NCBI RefSeq assembly: GCF_003970915.1
Contig: NZ_RXOF01000001.1
Coordinates: 620,001-684,000, forward strand
Source of the DNA: Hymenobacter gummosus
GTDB lineage: Bacteria; Bacteroidota; Bacteroidia; Cytophagales; Hymenobacteraceae
DNA length: 64,000 nt
Direction of reading: 5' to 3'
Every line of letters starts with the position of its first letter. The first letter of the stretch is position 1. Both the position numbers and the translations under genes were made by a program. This document shows positions 35,643 to 43,989 of this stretch, one piece after another. The notes beneath the pieces were generated by a model. It saw only the letters and a list, made by a program, of their open reading frames with translations, was not told the DNA's origin and made no database searches.

Positions 35643-36050
35643 ATGATGCAGCAACTCCCCGAACTCACCCGCGCCGAAGAACAGGTTATGCAGGTGCTCT
35701 GGCGCCGCGGTCCTTCCTTCGTCAAAGACTTACTGCCCGACATGCCCGCCCCCACGCCGGCCTACAATACCGTGTCGACCATCGTGCGCATTCTGGAGCA
35801 GAAGGGCTACGTAGGCCACGAGGCCTTCGGCCGCACCCACCGCTACCACGCCCTGGTGGCCCAGGACGAGTACCGCCGCTTCTCCCTGCGCAAGCTGCTG
35901 GGGGGCTACTTCGGCGGCTCGTTTACGCGGCTCGTCTCCTTTTTCGCCAAGGAGGAAAACCTCGACGCCCGGCAGCTCGACGAGCTACTGCGCCACGCCC
36001 AACAGGACCTCAACGAGCCCCCTACTGATGATGAGCGTAAGCCGGGATGA
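35643..36050 (+). CDS. BlaI/MecI/CopY family repressor
   Basis: 135 residues. The winged-helix domain opens LTRAEEQVMQVLWRRGPSFVKDLL and includes AYNTVSTIVRILEQKGYVGHE, the DNA-recognition helix, followed by GRTHRYHALV (wing). The C-terminal part (RKLLGGYFGGSFTRLVSFFAKEENLD) is the dimer arm that is cleaved in BlaR/MecR signalling. It precedes an M56 peptidase gene by 218 bases, the usual partner. Those bases (36051-36268) show no gene, unlike the tight spacing in most such pairs. Confidence 0.92.
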   Translation: MMQQLPELTRAEEQVMQVLWRRGPSFVKDLLPDMPAPTPAYNTVSTIVRILEQKGYVGHEAFGRTHRYHALVAQDEYRRFSLRKLLGGYFGGSFTRLVSFFAKEENLDARQLDELLRHAQQDLNEPPTDDERKPG

Positions 36051-36268
36051 CTGAGGTAGCGCCGCCTGTTGCGGGCGGCCTTCGGCGGGCTGTATTCGGG
36101 GCCCGCTGCGGCGCGCAACCTACCTGGGCTACAACCGCCTCTACCCGCTCCTCGCGCCTCTGCCGAGTGCCCTCGGCCTGCGGCAGCCCGGCCTCCCGGC
36201 TGGGCTGCCGCCCCACTGCCTGCGCTGCATTCTTCACCGCCGCCCGAATTCCCCAAAGCCCTTCGCCG

Positions 36269-37594
36269 ATGACGACTACCCTGCCGAACTGGTTGCTGCT
36301 AAGCACGCTGCTGCTCGGCGCCTGCTGGCTGTTCTACCACCTGCTGCTGCGCCGGGAGCGGTCCTGGCAGTTCAACCGCGGCCTGCTGCTGCTGGCCCCG
36401 CTGCTGGCCGCCGTCCTGCCCTTGCTGCCCCTGCCCACCGACTGGCTCGTAGCCACCCGCCTGCCCGACCTGGCCGCGGCCGGCCGCCTGCCCAGCGTCT
36501 GGCTGCCCGAAGTACAGGCCACCGCCACCCCCGCCGACGCCGGCTGGCCGGCCTGGCCCTGGCTGCTGTACGGCGCCGGGGTGCTGCTGGGCCTGCTGTT
36601 GCAGGCCGCCCGCCTGCTGCGCCTCTGGCAGCTCACGCGCCGGCTGCCCCGGCAGACCGCCGCCGGCTACGTGCTGCGCCCCACCGGCGGACGGCTGCCC
36701 ACCAGCTCCTTCGGCCGGCAGGTGTTCTGGGACGAAACGGCCCCGCTCAGCCCCACCGAAGCCGCCCAGATGCTGCGCCACGAGCTGGCCCACGTGCAGC
36801 AAGGCCACTCCGCCGACCGGCTCTGGCTGGGCTGCTGGCAGGCGGTGCTCTGGTTCAACCCCTTCGTGCACCTCTGCGCCCGCGCCCTGAGCTGCACCCA
36901 CGAGTACCTGGCCGATGCCGCCGCGGCGCCCGCCACGGCTCCGGCCCCCTACGCCGCCCTGCTGGCCCGGCAGGCCTTGTCCCGCTTTACCGCGCCGGCG
37001 TTGGCGCACTCATTTTCCACTTCCCAAACCCTTACCCGTATTGCCATGCTTCATCATCAAACCCCGGTCCGCCGCTGGAAACAGTGGCTGGTACTGCCCC
37101 TTACCGGCCTGCTGCTGAGCGTAGCCGCCTGCGAAAAAGCCGAACAGCTGGCCGCCACGCCGCCCCCACCGCCCCCACCCGCGCCCGAAGCGCCGACCGC
37201 CCCCGCCGGCCGGGTGCTGGAAATAGCCGACGAGATGCCCGAGTACCAGGGCGGCATGGAGCAGCTCATGCAGGACCTCAGCACCCTGGTGAAGTACCCC
37301 GAAGCGGCCAAGAAGGACAAGCTGGAGGGCAAGGTGTTCGTGGGCTTCGTGGTGGCGGCCGATGGCAGCATGCAGGACGTGAAAATCAGGAAGGGCATCA
37401 GCCACCCGCTCACCTACCCCGGCCAGGACGGCAAACCCGTCACCACTACCATTAGCACGCCAGCCGACCAGGCCCTGGACCAGGCCGCGCTACGAGCCGT
37501 GCAGGCCCTGCCGGGGCGCTGGACGCCCGGCCGGCAGGACGGCAAGCCGGTGGCGGTGGCTTACACCATTCCCATCACCTTCGCCCTGAATTAA
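36269..37594 (+). CDS. M56 (BlaR1-like) peptidase fused to a TonB C-terminal domain
   Basis: 441 residues from the ATG at 36269. Membrane helices lie near 7-25, 35-52 and 93-115; the zinc motif HELAH is at 171-175 with a downstream EYLADAAAA Glu ligand. After a fourth helix (WLVLPLTGLLLSVAAC) and a Pro-rich linker (TPPPPPPPAPEAP) comes a TonB C-terminal domain from about 315 (ADEMPEYQGGMEQLMQ, GKVFVGFVVAADG). There is no penicillin-binding sensor domain. Such M56-TonB fusions with BlaI partners are common in Bacteroidota; the signal they sense is unknown, and the TonB part may be the sensor. Confidence 0.9.
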   Translation: MTTTLPNWLLLSTLLLGACWLFYHLLLRRERSWQFNRGLLLLAPLLAAVLPLLPLPTDWLVATRLPDLAAAGRLPSVWLPEVQATATPADAGWPAWPWLLYGAGVLLGLLLQAARLLRLWQLTRRLPRQTAAGYVLRPTGGRLPTSSFGRQVFWDETAPLSPTEAAQMLRHELAHVQQGHSADRLWLGCWQAVLWFNPFVHLCARALSCTHEYLADAAAAPATAPAPYAALLARQALSRFTAPALAHSFSTSQTLTRIAMLHHQTPVRRWKQWLVLPLTGLLLSVAACEKAEQLAATPPPPPPPAPEAPTAPAGRVLEIADEMPEYQGGMEQLMQDLSTLVKYPEAAKKDKLEGKVFVGFVVAADGSMQDVKIRKGISHPLTYPGQDGKPVTTTISTPADQALDQAALRAVQALPGRWTPGRQDGKPVAVAYTIPITFALN

Positions 37595-37650
37595 GACCGA
37601 TTATTAGCCCGGTCAAACGAACTATCCGTCCCGAGCGTAGTTTTACTGCC

Positions 37651-37682
37651 AGACCACCGGCCCCGGCCGGTGGTCTTTTTTA
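37651..37682 (+). terminator. Rho-independent terminator
   Basis: AGACCACCGGCC (37651-37662) pairs with GGCCGGTGGTCT (37665-37676), continuing into a T-run. It closes the BlaI-M56 unit 57 bases after the stop. Confidence 0.9.
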
Positions 37683-37732
37683 CGCGCCGCTGAGGCGCCA
37701 GTATGTTGTACAACCACTGACTGCACTGCCCG

Positions 37733-38731
37733 ATGCCGCATTGCCGCCAGCGGCTGGTGCGCCCCCGGGCGCTTGGGTTGCCGCTTTTCTTGCTACTAAC
37801 GCTGCTGCTCGGTGCCTGCCAGGAGGCCCGCCGCGACGACGCTGCTCGGGTGAAGACCACCGCGCGCCGGCCTACCCGCGCCGAGCTGCTGCGTCAGGAT
37901 TCCCTGCGCGTCGATTCGGTGGCCCGGGTGGGCGGGCAGCTGCCGGGGGCCATCCTGCCTGAGCAGCGCATCGTGGCCTTTTACGGCAGTGCCACCCACA
38001 AAACCATGGGCGTGCTGGGCCAGTACCCCAAGGACGAGATGCTGCGCCGCCTCGACCAGCAGGTGCAGGCTTGGCGCCGGGCCGACCCGGCCCAGCCCAT
38101 CCGCCCGGCCCTGCACATGGTGGCCGTCATTGCCCAGCGCGACGCCGGCCCCGACGGCAAGTACCGTGAATTACAGCCCGACAGCGTCATCCGGCGCATG
38201 ATTCGCTGGGGCCACGCCCATCAGTGCCTGGTGTTTCTCGACGTGCAAGTGGGCCTGAGCAACCTGCAGGCCGAGCTGCCCCGCCTCGCGCCCTACCTGC
38301 AGGACTCCATCGTGCACCTGGGCATCGACCCGGAATTTTCCATGAAGTCGGGCCGACGACCGGGCACCGAGGTAGGCGAGTTCGACGCGGCCGACATCAA
38401 CTACGCCCGGCAGTTTCTGGCCCGGCTGGTGAGCCGGCACCGCCTGCCGCCCAAGGTGCTGGTGGTGCACCGCTTCCGTCAGGACATGATTACCAACTAC
38501 CGGAAAATCAAGCTGGACCCGCGCGTGCAGGTGGTCATGCACATGGACGGCTGGGGCACCCCCGGCGTCAAGCGCAGCTCCTACCGCAAGTACATTCGGG
38601 CCGAGCCGGTGCAGTACGCGGGCATCAAGATCTTCTTCAAGAACGATTTGAAGATGGACAAGTCGCGCCTGATGACGCCGCGGGAAGTGGCCGCCCTCCG
38701 CCCCGACCCGCTCTACATTCAGTACCAGTAA
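37733..38731 (+). CDS. Uncharacterised lipoprotein, copy 1
   Basis: 332 residues. Lipobox LLLTLLLGAC. The mature part has IVAFYGSATHKTMGVLGQYP, IRPALHMVAVIAQR, HAHQCLVFLDVQVGLSNLQ, VHLGIDPEFSM, ADINYARQFLARLV, PKVLVVHRFRQDMI, QVVMHMDGWGTPGVK and the terminal PLYIQYQ. I know similar sequences in actinobacterial secreted proteins of unknown function; the alternating strand-helix order and conserved Asp/His/Glu at strand ends suggest a TIM barrel, possibly a glycosidase-like fold. Substrate and activity are not known. The next gene is a close paralogue. Confidence 0.75.
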   Translation: MPHCRQRLVRPRALGLPLFLLLTLLLGACQEARRDDAARVKTTARRPTRAELLRQDSLRVDSVARVGGQLPGAILPEQRIVAFYGSATHKTMGVLGQYPKDEMLRRLDQQVQAWRRADPAQPIRPALHMVAVIAQRDAGPDGKYRELQPDSVIRRMIRWGHAHQCLVFLDVQVGLSNLQAELPRLAPYLQDSIVHLGIDPEFSMKSGRRPGTEVGEFDAADINYARQFLARLVSRHRLPPKVLVVHRFRQDMITNYRKIKLDPRVQVVMHMDGWGTPGVKRSSYRKYIRAEPVQYAGIKIFFKNDLKMDKSRLMTPREVAALRPDPLYIQYQ

Positions 38732-38977
38732 CCCGCGTCGGTAGCCGGCGCGGAGGAGCCGCGAGTCGAAAGCCGCTTCCTGACCGGCTTTGGCGGGCGG
38801 ACGGGCGCTGACGGCCGGGGCCAGGCCCCTGTGCGGAGCCAATGCCCGCCCGGGCCGCTGCCGAAAAACGGGGCTCTGTCGCCGCACTATTTGCCATTTA
38901 ACCGCGAATATCCTGCCCCGGCATCGGGCGAAATGCCCTAACTTCGCGGCTGATTACCCCCTTCCATCCTCCTCATA

Positions 38978-40012
38978 GTGACGCGTTTCCCGCTCCTTTC
39001 GCGCTTCGGCGCACCGCTGCTGCCCGTGCTGGGTTTGCTGCTGGCCCCCTTACTGCTGCCCGGCTGCGGCACCAAATCCGACAACGAAGCCTCCGGCACG
39101 GCCACGGCCGACTCGGTGAAGGCCGCCGTGGTGGACACGGTGAAGCTGAAAATGGAAGCCATGCGCCGCGACTCGCTCAAGGCCGACTCCATTGCCAAAG
39201 CCAACGGGCAGCTGCCGGGCGCCCTGCTGCCGGGCCACCGCATCGTGGCCTTTTATGGCAACATTCGCTCGAAGGGCATGGGCATTCTGGGCCGGGAGCC
39301 GAAGGAGCAGATGTTCCGCAAGTTCGCGGGCGTTATCAAGGAGTGGGAAGCCGCCGACCCGAGCATCCCGGTGCAGCCGGCCCTGCACAACGTAACCATC
39401 ACGGCCCAGGGCACGGCCGGCAAGGACGGCAAGTGGCGCCTGATGAACTCCAAGGCCACCATCGAGGAGGTTATCAGCTGGGCCCGGGAGCATAAGTGCA
39501 TCCTGTTCCTCGACGTGCAGCCCGGCCACAGCACCCTGCAGGTGGAGGTGCCCAAGCTGGAGCAGTACCTGAAGCAGCCCGACATTCACCTCGGCATCGA
39601 CCCGGAATTCTCGCTGGCCACCATGCCCGGCATCCGGCCCAACCAGCGCATCGGCACCCTCGATGCCAAGGACGTGAACTGGACCATCAACTACCTGGCC
39701 CGCCTGGTGAGCGAGAACAAGCTCCCGCCCAAGGTGCTGACGGTGCACCGCTTCACCCGGAAAATGGTGACCAACTACAAGAACATCAAGCTGGACCCGC
39801 GCGTGCAGGTGGTCATGCACATGGACGGCCACGGCAACCCCGTGCTGAAAAAGGACTCGTACCGGGACTACATCCAGGCCGAGCCGGTGCAGTACACGGG
39901 CTTCAAGCTGTTCTACGAGTACGACGGCCGCCCCAAGCCCCACCACATCATGACGCCCACCGAAGTACTGACCGAGCTGACGCCCAAGCCGCTGTACATT
40001 CAGTACCAGTAA
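38978..40012 (+). CDS. Uncharacterised lipoprotein, copy 2
   Basis: 344 residues, starting with GTG. Lipobox near PLLLPGC followed by GTKSDNEA. It matches copy 1 throughout: IVAFYGNIRSKGMGILGREP, VQPALHNVTITAQG, HKCILFLDVQPGHSTLQ, IHLGIDPEFSL, VNWTINYLARLV, PKVLTVHRFTRKMV, QVVMHMDGHGNPVLK, PLYIQYQ. The two genes share near-identical DNA in the MHMDG region. The 246-base gap between them holds no gene. The stop codon abuts an AGGGTNNG repeat arm. Confidence 0.75.
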   Translation: MTRFPLLSRFGAPLLPVLGLLLAPLLLPGCGTKSDNEASGTATADSVKAAVVDTVKLKMEAMRRDSLKADSIAKANGQLPGALLPGHRIVAFYGNIRSKGMGILGREPKEQMFRKFAGVIKEWEAADPSIPVQPALHNVTITAQGTAGKDGKWRLMNSKATIEEVISWAREHKCILFLDVQPGHSTLQVEVPKLEQYLKQPDIHLGIDPEFSLATMPGIRPNQRIGTLDAKDVNWTINYLARLVSENKLPPKVLTVHRFTRKMVTNYKNIKLDPRVQVVMHMDGHGNPVLKKDSYRDYIQAEPVQYTGFKLFYEYDGRPKPHHIMTPTEVLTELTPKPLYIQYQ

Positions 40013-40204
40013 TAGGGTATGAGGGTGTGAGGGTACGGGGGTAGGAGTTATCCTTTGCCGCCACCCAGGCCACCTACTCACTAATAAAACAAGAAGCCCC
40101 GGCCGGATTCGGTCGGGGCTTCTTGTTGGCAAACGGTAGTGCGGGCATAACGAAGGGAAGAATAACTCTCAAACTCCTACCCTCACACCCTCCTACCCCA
40201 AAAC
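40013..40204. repeat. AGGGTNNG paired-arm element 2, core with terminator
   Basis: Left arm 40014-40050 (AGGGTATG AGGGTGTG, AGGGTACG GGGGTAGG, AGTT). Right arm 40162-40204, inverted (GGGTAGGA GGGTGTGA). The arms begin directly at the stop codons of the flanking convergent genes. The core contains the terminator at 40091-40124. Confidence 0.8.
40091..40124. terminator. Bidirectional terminator
   Basis: AAGAAGCCCCGGCCG (40091-40105) pairs with CGGTCGGGGCTTCTT (40110-40124), one G-U pair, 4-base loop. It is nearly the same sequence as the terminator at 33862-33895 and serves two convergent genes. Confidence 0.88.
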
Positions 40205-41776
40205 CTAGTGCGCCGCGTTCAGGTCGACTTTCTCGCCGCGCTTGGGGCGCTTGATGAGGAAGATGAGCGGGATGCAGAGCAGGAAGAAGGTGCCGATGGT
40301 CAGGAAGGTCTGGGAGTAGGAAATCAGGGCGGTTTGCTTCATCACCATGCCTTCGAGGGCGGCGTAGGCCTGGCGCTGGGCCTGGAGCATATCGGCGCCC
40401 TTGGCCATGAAGCTGGCCACCAAGCCCTGCAGGCGCTGCTGGGTTTCGGGGTCGTAGAGCGAGATATTGGGCAGCAGGTTGGCGCGGTTCTGCATGGTGG
40501 TGCGCTCCAGGTACGTGCCGATCAGCGCCACCCCGAACGAGCCGCCGAGCTGGCGGATCATGCCGGTGAGGCCGGCGGCCTGGCCCGCGTCCTTGCCGCT
40601 GAGCCCGGCCAGGGACATGGTGGTGATGGGCAAAAAGAGCAGGGCCAGCCCGAAGCCGCGTAGCATCAGGGGCCAGAAAAAGTCGCTTTCCCCGGCCACC
40701 GGCGAAATCACCTTGCTCATCCAGTAGGAGAAGACGAAGAAGACGATGAAGCCCACCGGCAGCATAAACTTCTGCGACACGCCGCCCTGAATCATCTTGC
40801 CCACGAAGGGCATCATAAAGCCGGTGAGCAGGGCGCCGGGCAGCAGCAGCTCGCCGGTTTGGGCGGCCGTAAAGCCCAGGATGCGCTGGCAGAAAATCGG
40901 GAAGACGAACACCGAGGCAAACAGCCCGAAGCCCAGGATGAACGAGAGAAAGGCGCCCACCGCCAGGTTGCGGCTCTTGCCCAGCACGCGCAGGTCGACT
41001 ACCGGCTGCTTGGCCGTCAGCTCCCGCCACACGAAGCCCACCATACCGATGATGGTCAGCCCGGTAAAGGTCAGGATGAGCGGGCTTTCAAACCAGTCCT
41101 CCGATTCGCCCTGCTCCAGCACGTATTGCAGGGAGCCCACGCCCAGAATCAGCAGCGAAATACCCCACCAGTCGATTTCGCCGATGGGCCGCCGCACGGC
41201 GTTCTTGATGCGCTCCGGGTCGCGGATAAACAGGGCGGTGCAGATGCTGGCCAGGATGCCCACCGGCACGTTCACGTAGAAAATCCAGGGCCAGCTGGCG
41301 TTATCCACGATGTAGCCGCCGAGCGTGGGGCCGATGGTCGGGCCGATGATGACGCCCATGCCAAACAAGGCCTGGCCCAGCGGCAGCTGGTGGGGCGGGA
41401 AGGTGTCGATGAGAATGGCCTGGGAGGTGGCCATGAGGGCCCCGCCACCCACGCCCTGCACGAAGCGGAAGAACACCAGCTCCCAGATATTGGTGCTCTG
41501 CCCGCAGGCCATGGAGGCCAGCGTGAACAGAATCACCGAGAACAGGTAGTAGTTCTTGCGGCCGAACTGCTCGGCCAGGAAGCCCGTCATCGGAATCACG
41601 ATAACGTTGGCAATGGCGTAGGACGCAATAACCCAGCTGACTTCCTGCTGCGTGGCCGACAAGGTGCCCATCATCTTGGGCAGGGCCACGTTCACGATGC
41701 TGGTGTCAATAAGCTCCAGCAAGCAGCACATCACCACCGTAATGACGATGATCCACTTGGTAAATCCGGTTTCCAC
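40205..41776 (-). CDS. DHA2 family (EmrB-like) drug efflux permease
   Basis: 523 residues with about 14 transmembrane helices. FLAEQFGRKNYYLFSVILF matches the loop 2-3 motif A of major facilitator antiporters, and FRFVQGVGGGALMATSQAIL and GPTIGPTLGGYIVDNASWPWIFYVNVPVG are motif B and C regions of the DHA2 group. It pumps hydrophobic drugs using the proton gradient, with the HlyD adaptor and TolC channel encoded upstream on the same strand. The 553-base gap to the adaptor gene is occupied by a repeat-bounded four-helix-bundle gene on the opposite strand. Confidence 0.94.
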   Translation of the reverse strand: METGFTKWIIVITVVMCCLLELIDTSIVNVALPKMMGTLSATQQEVSWVIASYAIANVIVIPMTGFLAEQFGRKNYYLFSVILFTLASMACGQSTNIWELVFFRFVQGVGGGALMATSQAILIDTFPPHQLPLGQALFGMGVIIGPTIGPTLGGYIVDNASWPWIFYVNVPVGILASICTALFIRDPERIKNAVRRPIGEIDWWGISLLILGVGSLQYVLEQGESEDWFESPLILTFTGLTIIGMVGFVWRELTAKQPVVDLRVLGKSRNLAVGAFLSFILGFGLFASVFVFPIFCQRILGFTAAQTGELLLPGALLTGFMMPFVGKMIQGGVSQKFMLPVGFIVFFVFSYWMSKVISPVAGESDFFWPLMLRGFGLALLFLPITTMSLAGLSGKDAGQAAGLTGMIRQLGGSFGVALIGTYLERTTMQNRANLLPNISLYDPETQQRLQGLVASFMAKGADMLQAQRQAYAALEGMVMKQTALISYSQTFLTIGTFFLLCIPLIFLIKRPKRGEKVDLNAAH

Positions 41777-41784
41777 TCTTGATT

Positions 41785-42332
41785 AGGGTAAGAGGGTTTG
41801 AGGGTATGGGGGTAGGAGTTGCTTTCTTTGAGCTATTCAGGTGAAGCATCCCGTTCCCATGCCAAACAGTGTATCAAACTTTGATTTCGCCGAAGAATTT
41901 CGGCAGCGCACCAAGGCATTTGCCCTGCGCGTGATGAAGCTAGTCGACCGTCTACCTAATGCACCTTCGTGCCGTGCAGCCGGCTTGCAATTAGTTCGGG
42001 CTGGCACTTCAATAGCCGCCAATTATCGGGCAGCCTGTCGGGCGCGCTCCGAGCGGGAGTTCAACGCCAAACTGCACATTGCCCTGGAAGAAGCCGACGA
42101 GACAGTCCTTTGGCTGGAGTTGCTCAGTGAGGGCGGCCACTTACCCGCGGGCAAAATTGACGACCTATTGACCGAGGCAAAAGCCATCATGTCCGTTCTC
42201 GGGAAAGCCGAAAAAACGGCCCGAGACAAACTAAGAAAAGCAAGCAGTTGAGGGGGAAGAGTGTTTACAGCAGAGCTAAACACATCAAAGTACCTAACTC
42301 CTACCCTCACACCCTCCTACCCCCATACCCTA
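41785..42332. repeat. AGGGTNNG paired-arm element 3, core with four-helix gene
   Basis: Left arm 41785-41824 (AGGGTAAG AGGGTTTG, AGGGTATG GGGGTAGG, AGTT). Right arm 42292-42332, inverted (AGGGTATG GGGGTAGG, AGGGTGTG AGGGTAGG, AGTT). The right arm contains the stop codon of the HlyD gene. The core holds the four-helix-bundle gene 41841-42251 antisense to the surrounding efflux operon. Confidence 0.85.
41841..42251 (+). CDS. Four-helix-bundle protein (S23/IVP family)
   Basis: 136 residues if started at 41841, or 130 from the Met at 41859. The family core is RAGTSIAANYRAACRARSEREFNAKLHIALEEADETVLWLELL, found in proteins encoded in 23S rRNA intervening sequences and in chromosomal four-helix-bundle genes; the Avd protein of diversity-generating retroelements has a similar fold. 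The N-terminal helix carries FRQRTKAFALRVMKLVDRL. Function is unknown. It lies inside an efflux operon, antisense to it, between two inverted repeat arms. The other copy (59872) shares GTSI-AN and the EAxET motif. Confidence 0.88.
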   Translation: MKHPVPMPNSVSNFDFAEEFRQRTKAFALRVMKLVDRLPNAPSCRAAGLQLVRAGTSIAANYRAACRARSEREFNAKLHIALEEADETVLWLELLSEGGHLPAGKIDDLLTEAKAIMSVLGKAEKTARDKLRKASS

Positions 42333-43445
42333 CTTCACCGCTACGGTGGCGGTGACGCTCATGCCGGCGCGCAGCGGGTGCTCGGGGTCTACCTGGTCGA
42401 GCACGATTTTGACCGGTACGCGCTGGGTTACTTTCACGAAGTTGCCCGAGGCGTTGTCGGGGGGCAGCAGGGCGAAGCGGGCCCCGGTGGCGGCGGACAA
42501 GGACTCGATGTGGCCGCGGAACTCCTCGTTGGGGTAGGCATCGACTTCAACTTCCACCGGCTGGCCCACTTTCATGTTTTCCAGCTGGGTTTCCTTGAAG
42601 TTGGCCACCACCCAGGTGCGGCTGCTGGCCACGATGCCAAACAGCTGCTGACCGGGGCCGACCACCTGGCCGGGCTGCACGCCTTTCCGGCTCACGATGC
42701 CGTCGGCCGGGGCCTTGATGGTGGTGTAGCTGAGCTGCAGCTGGGCGTTGTCGAGGTCGGCCTGGCGCTGCTTCACCACGGCTTCGGCCACGGCTACCTG
42801 CTGCTGGGCGGCGGCCACCTGCTGGCGGGCCACCGATACCTGCTCCTGGGCCGTAGCGCGCTGGGCAGTAGTCGATTTCAGGTTGGCCTGCACCGCGTCG
42901 TACTCGCTCTGCGGGATGATGTCCTCCTTGCGCAGGAACTCACTGCGTTTCAGGTCTTTTTCCAGGCGGGCACGGTTGGCGTCGCTCACGCCGATGCTGG
43001 CCTGGGCGGTGCGCACGTTGGCCGAAGCCGTAGCCACGGCGGCGCGGGCGGCCGTCACGTTGGCCTGGGCGGCCAGCAGGGCGGCCTGGGCGGCATTCAC
43101 GCGCTGCTGGTAGTCGGCCGGGTCGAGCACGACGAGTACGTCGCCCTTCTTCACCGGCTGGTTGTCATCGACTTTGACTTCGAGCACCGGCCCGCCCACG
43201 CGGGGCAGCACCGGGTACACGTCGCCCTCCACCTGGGCATCGTCGGTTTCTTCGTGCGTCTGGCCGAACTGGTAGCGCTGCCAGCCGAAGTAGCCGCCCA
43301 CGAGCAGCACCAGAGCCAGGATGACCATGATAATCGGGCGCTTCGAGCGGCCCGCAGGCTCCTCGTAAGCAGTGTCAACGGCGGGCTGGGCCGGGCCGCC
43401 AGCCTGCGGGGTGTGGCGTTCTACAACCGGTTCTTGCGTTGCCAT
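42330..43445 (-). CDS. HlyD/EmrA-type membrane fusion protein
   Basis: 371 residues from the ATG at 43445 (a TTG nine bases upstream lies in repeat DNA). A short cytoplasmic tail and one helix (IIMVILALVLLVGGYFGW) are followed by a barrel-lipoyl half-motif (DDAQVEGDVYPVLPRVGGPV), a coiled-coil hairpin (about 95-190, repeated AQASIGVSDANRARLEKDLK-type heptads), the second lipoyl half (IKAPADGIVSRKGVQPGQVV) and a beta-barrel. It links the DHA2 pump to the TolC channel. It precedes the pump gene in the operon, separated by the four-helix element. Confidence 0.93.
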   Translation of the reverse strand: MATQEPVVERHTPQAGGPAQPAVDTAYEEPAGRSKRPIIMVILALVLLVGGYFGWQRYQFGQTHEETDDAQVEGDVYPVLPRVGGPVLEVKVDDNQPVKKGDVLVVLDPADYQQRVNAAQAALLAAQANVTAARAAVATASANVRTAQASIGVSDANRARLEKDLKRSEFLRKEDIIPQSEYDAVQANLKSTTAQRATAQEQVSVARQQVAAAQQQVAVAEAVVKQRQADLDNAQLQLSYTTIKAPADGIVSRKGVQPGQVVGPGQQLFGIVASSRTWVVANFKETQLENMKVGQPVEVEVDAYPNEEFRGHIESLSAATGARFALLPPDNASGNFVKVTQRVPVKIVLDQVDPEHPLRAGMSVTATVAVK

Positions 43446-43449
43446 TTTA

Positions 43450-43550
43450 TTCAATGATTGAATGACTGAGTGACTGATTGGATGAGCGGATGACGGCTGA
43501 TTGAATGTCGTTTGAGCTATTCAATCATTCAGTCATTCACTCATTCAGAA
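43450..43550. repeat. TGA-octamer paired-arm element between hlyD-like and usp genes
   Basis: Left arm 43450-43507 in octamers (ATGATTGA ATGACTGA, GTGACTGA TTGGATGA, GCGGATGA). Right arm 43520-43550, inverted (CTGAATGA GTGAATGA, CTGAATGA). The arms run to the start codon of the HlyD gene and to the stop codon of the universal stress gene. The core is only about 12 bases. Same word family as 9814-9964. Confidence 0.75.
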
Positions 43551-43551
43551 G

Positions 43552-43986
43552 TTAGGCCGACTGCCGGTAAGCTTTGTCGGCCTGGGGTTTGACGAGCAAA
43601 GTGGCGCAGGGGGCGGTGCGTACTACGTGCTCGGCGGTGTTGCCCATCAGGAAGCGCGTGAGGCCCGTTTGGCCGTGCGAACCGATGACGATGAGGTCGG
43701 CCCCCTGCTCCTGCGCCTCGCGCACGATTTCGCAGGAAGCCTCGCCGCGCCGCAGCCGGGTGCTGATGCGCGCGGCCCCGGCCTGCTGGGCCGTGAGCTG
43801 ATACCGGGCCAGTTCTACTGCCGCTTCGGGCACGTCGGCGGCTTCGCTCAGCGCGGGCTGGGGCTCCTGCACGTGCAACAGGCACAGCTCGGCCCCGGTC
43901 GCCCCGGCCAGCGCCGTAGCATACGCCAGCAGCGGCCCCGAAGCAGCCGAGAAATCCAGCGGACAGAGAATCTTGGACAGGTGCAT
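43552..43986 (-). CDS. Universal stress protein (UspA family)
   Basis: 144 residues, one Usp domain. The opening ILCPLDFSAASGPLLAYATALA and the ATP-binding loop GSHGQTGLTRFLMGNTAEHV (GxxG-x9-GN/S) are intact, so nucleotide binding is likely. It is located inside a TolC-HlyD-DHA2 efflux operon between the first and third genes, which suggests co-expression under envelope or toxin stress. Its own role in efflux is unclear. Confidence 0.92.
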   Translation of the reverse strand: MHLSKILCPLDFSAASGPLLAYATALAGATGAELCLLHVQEPQPALSEAADVPEAAVELARYQLTAQQAGAARISTRLRRGEASCEIVREAQEQGADLIVIGSHGQTGLTRFLMGNTAEHVVRTAPCATLLVKPQADKAYRQSA

Positions 43987-43989
43987 GTG

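Noticed and set aside
36051-36268. Extra coding sequence joining the BlaI and M56 genes
   Set aside because: The frame continuing upstream of the M56 start is rich in Ala, Arg, Cys and Pro without family similarity; the membrane helix begins right after the ATG at 36269.
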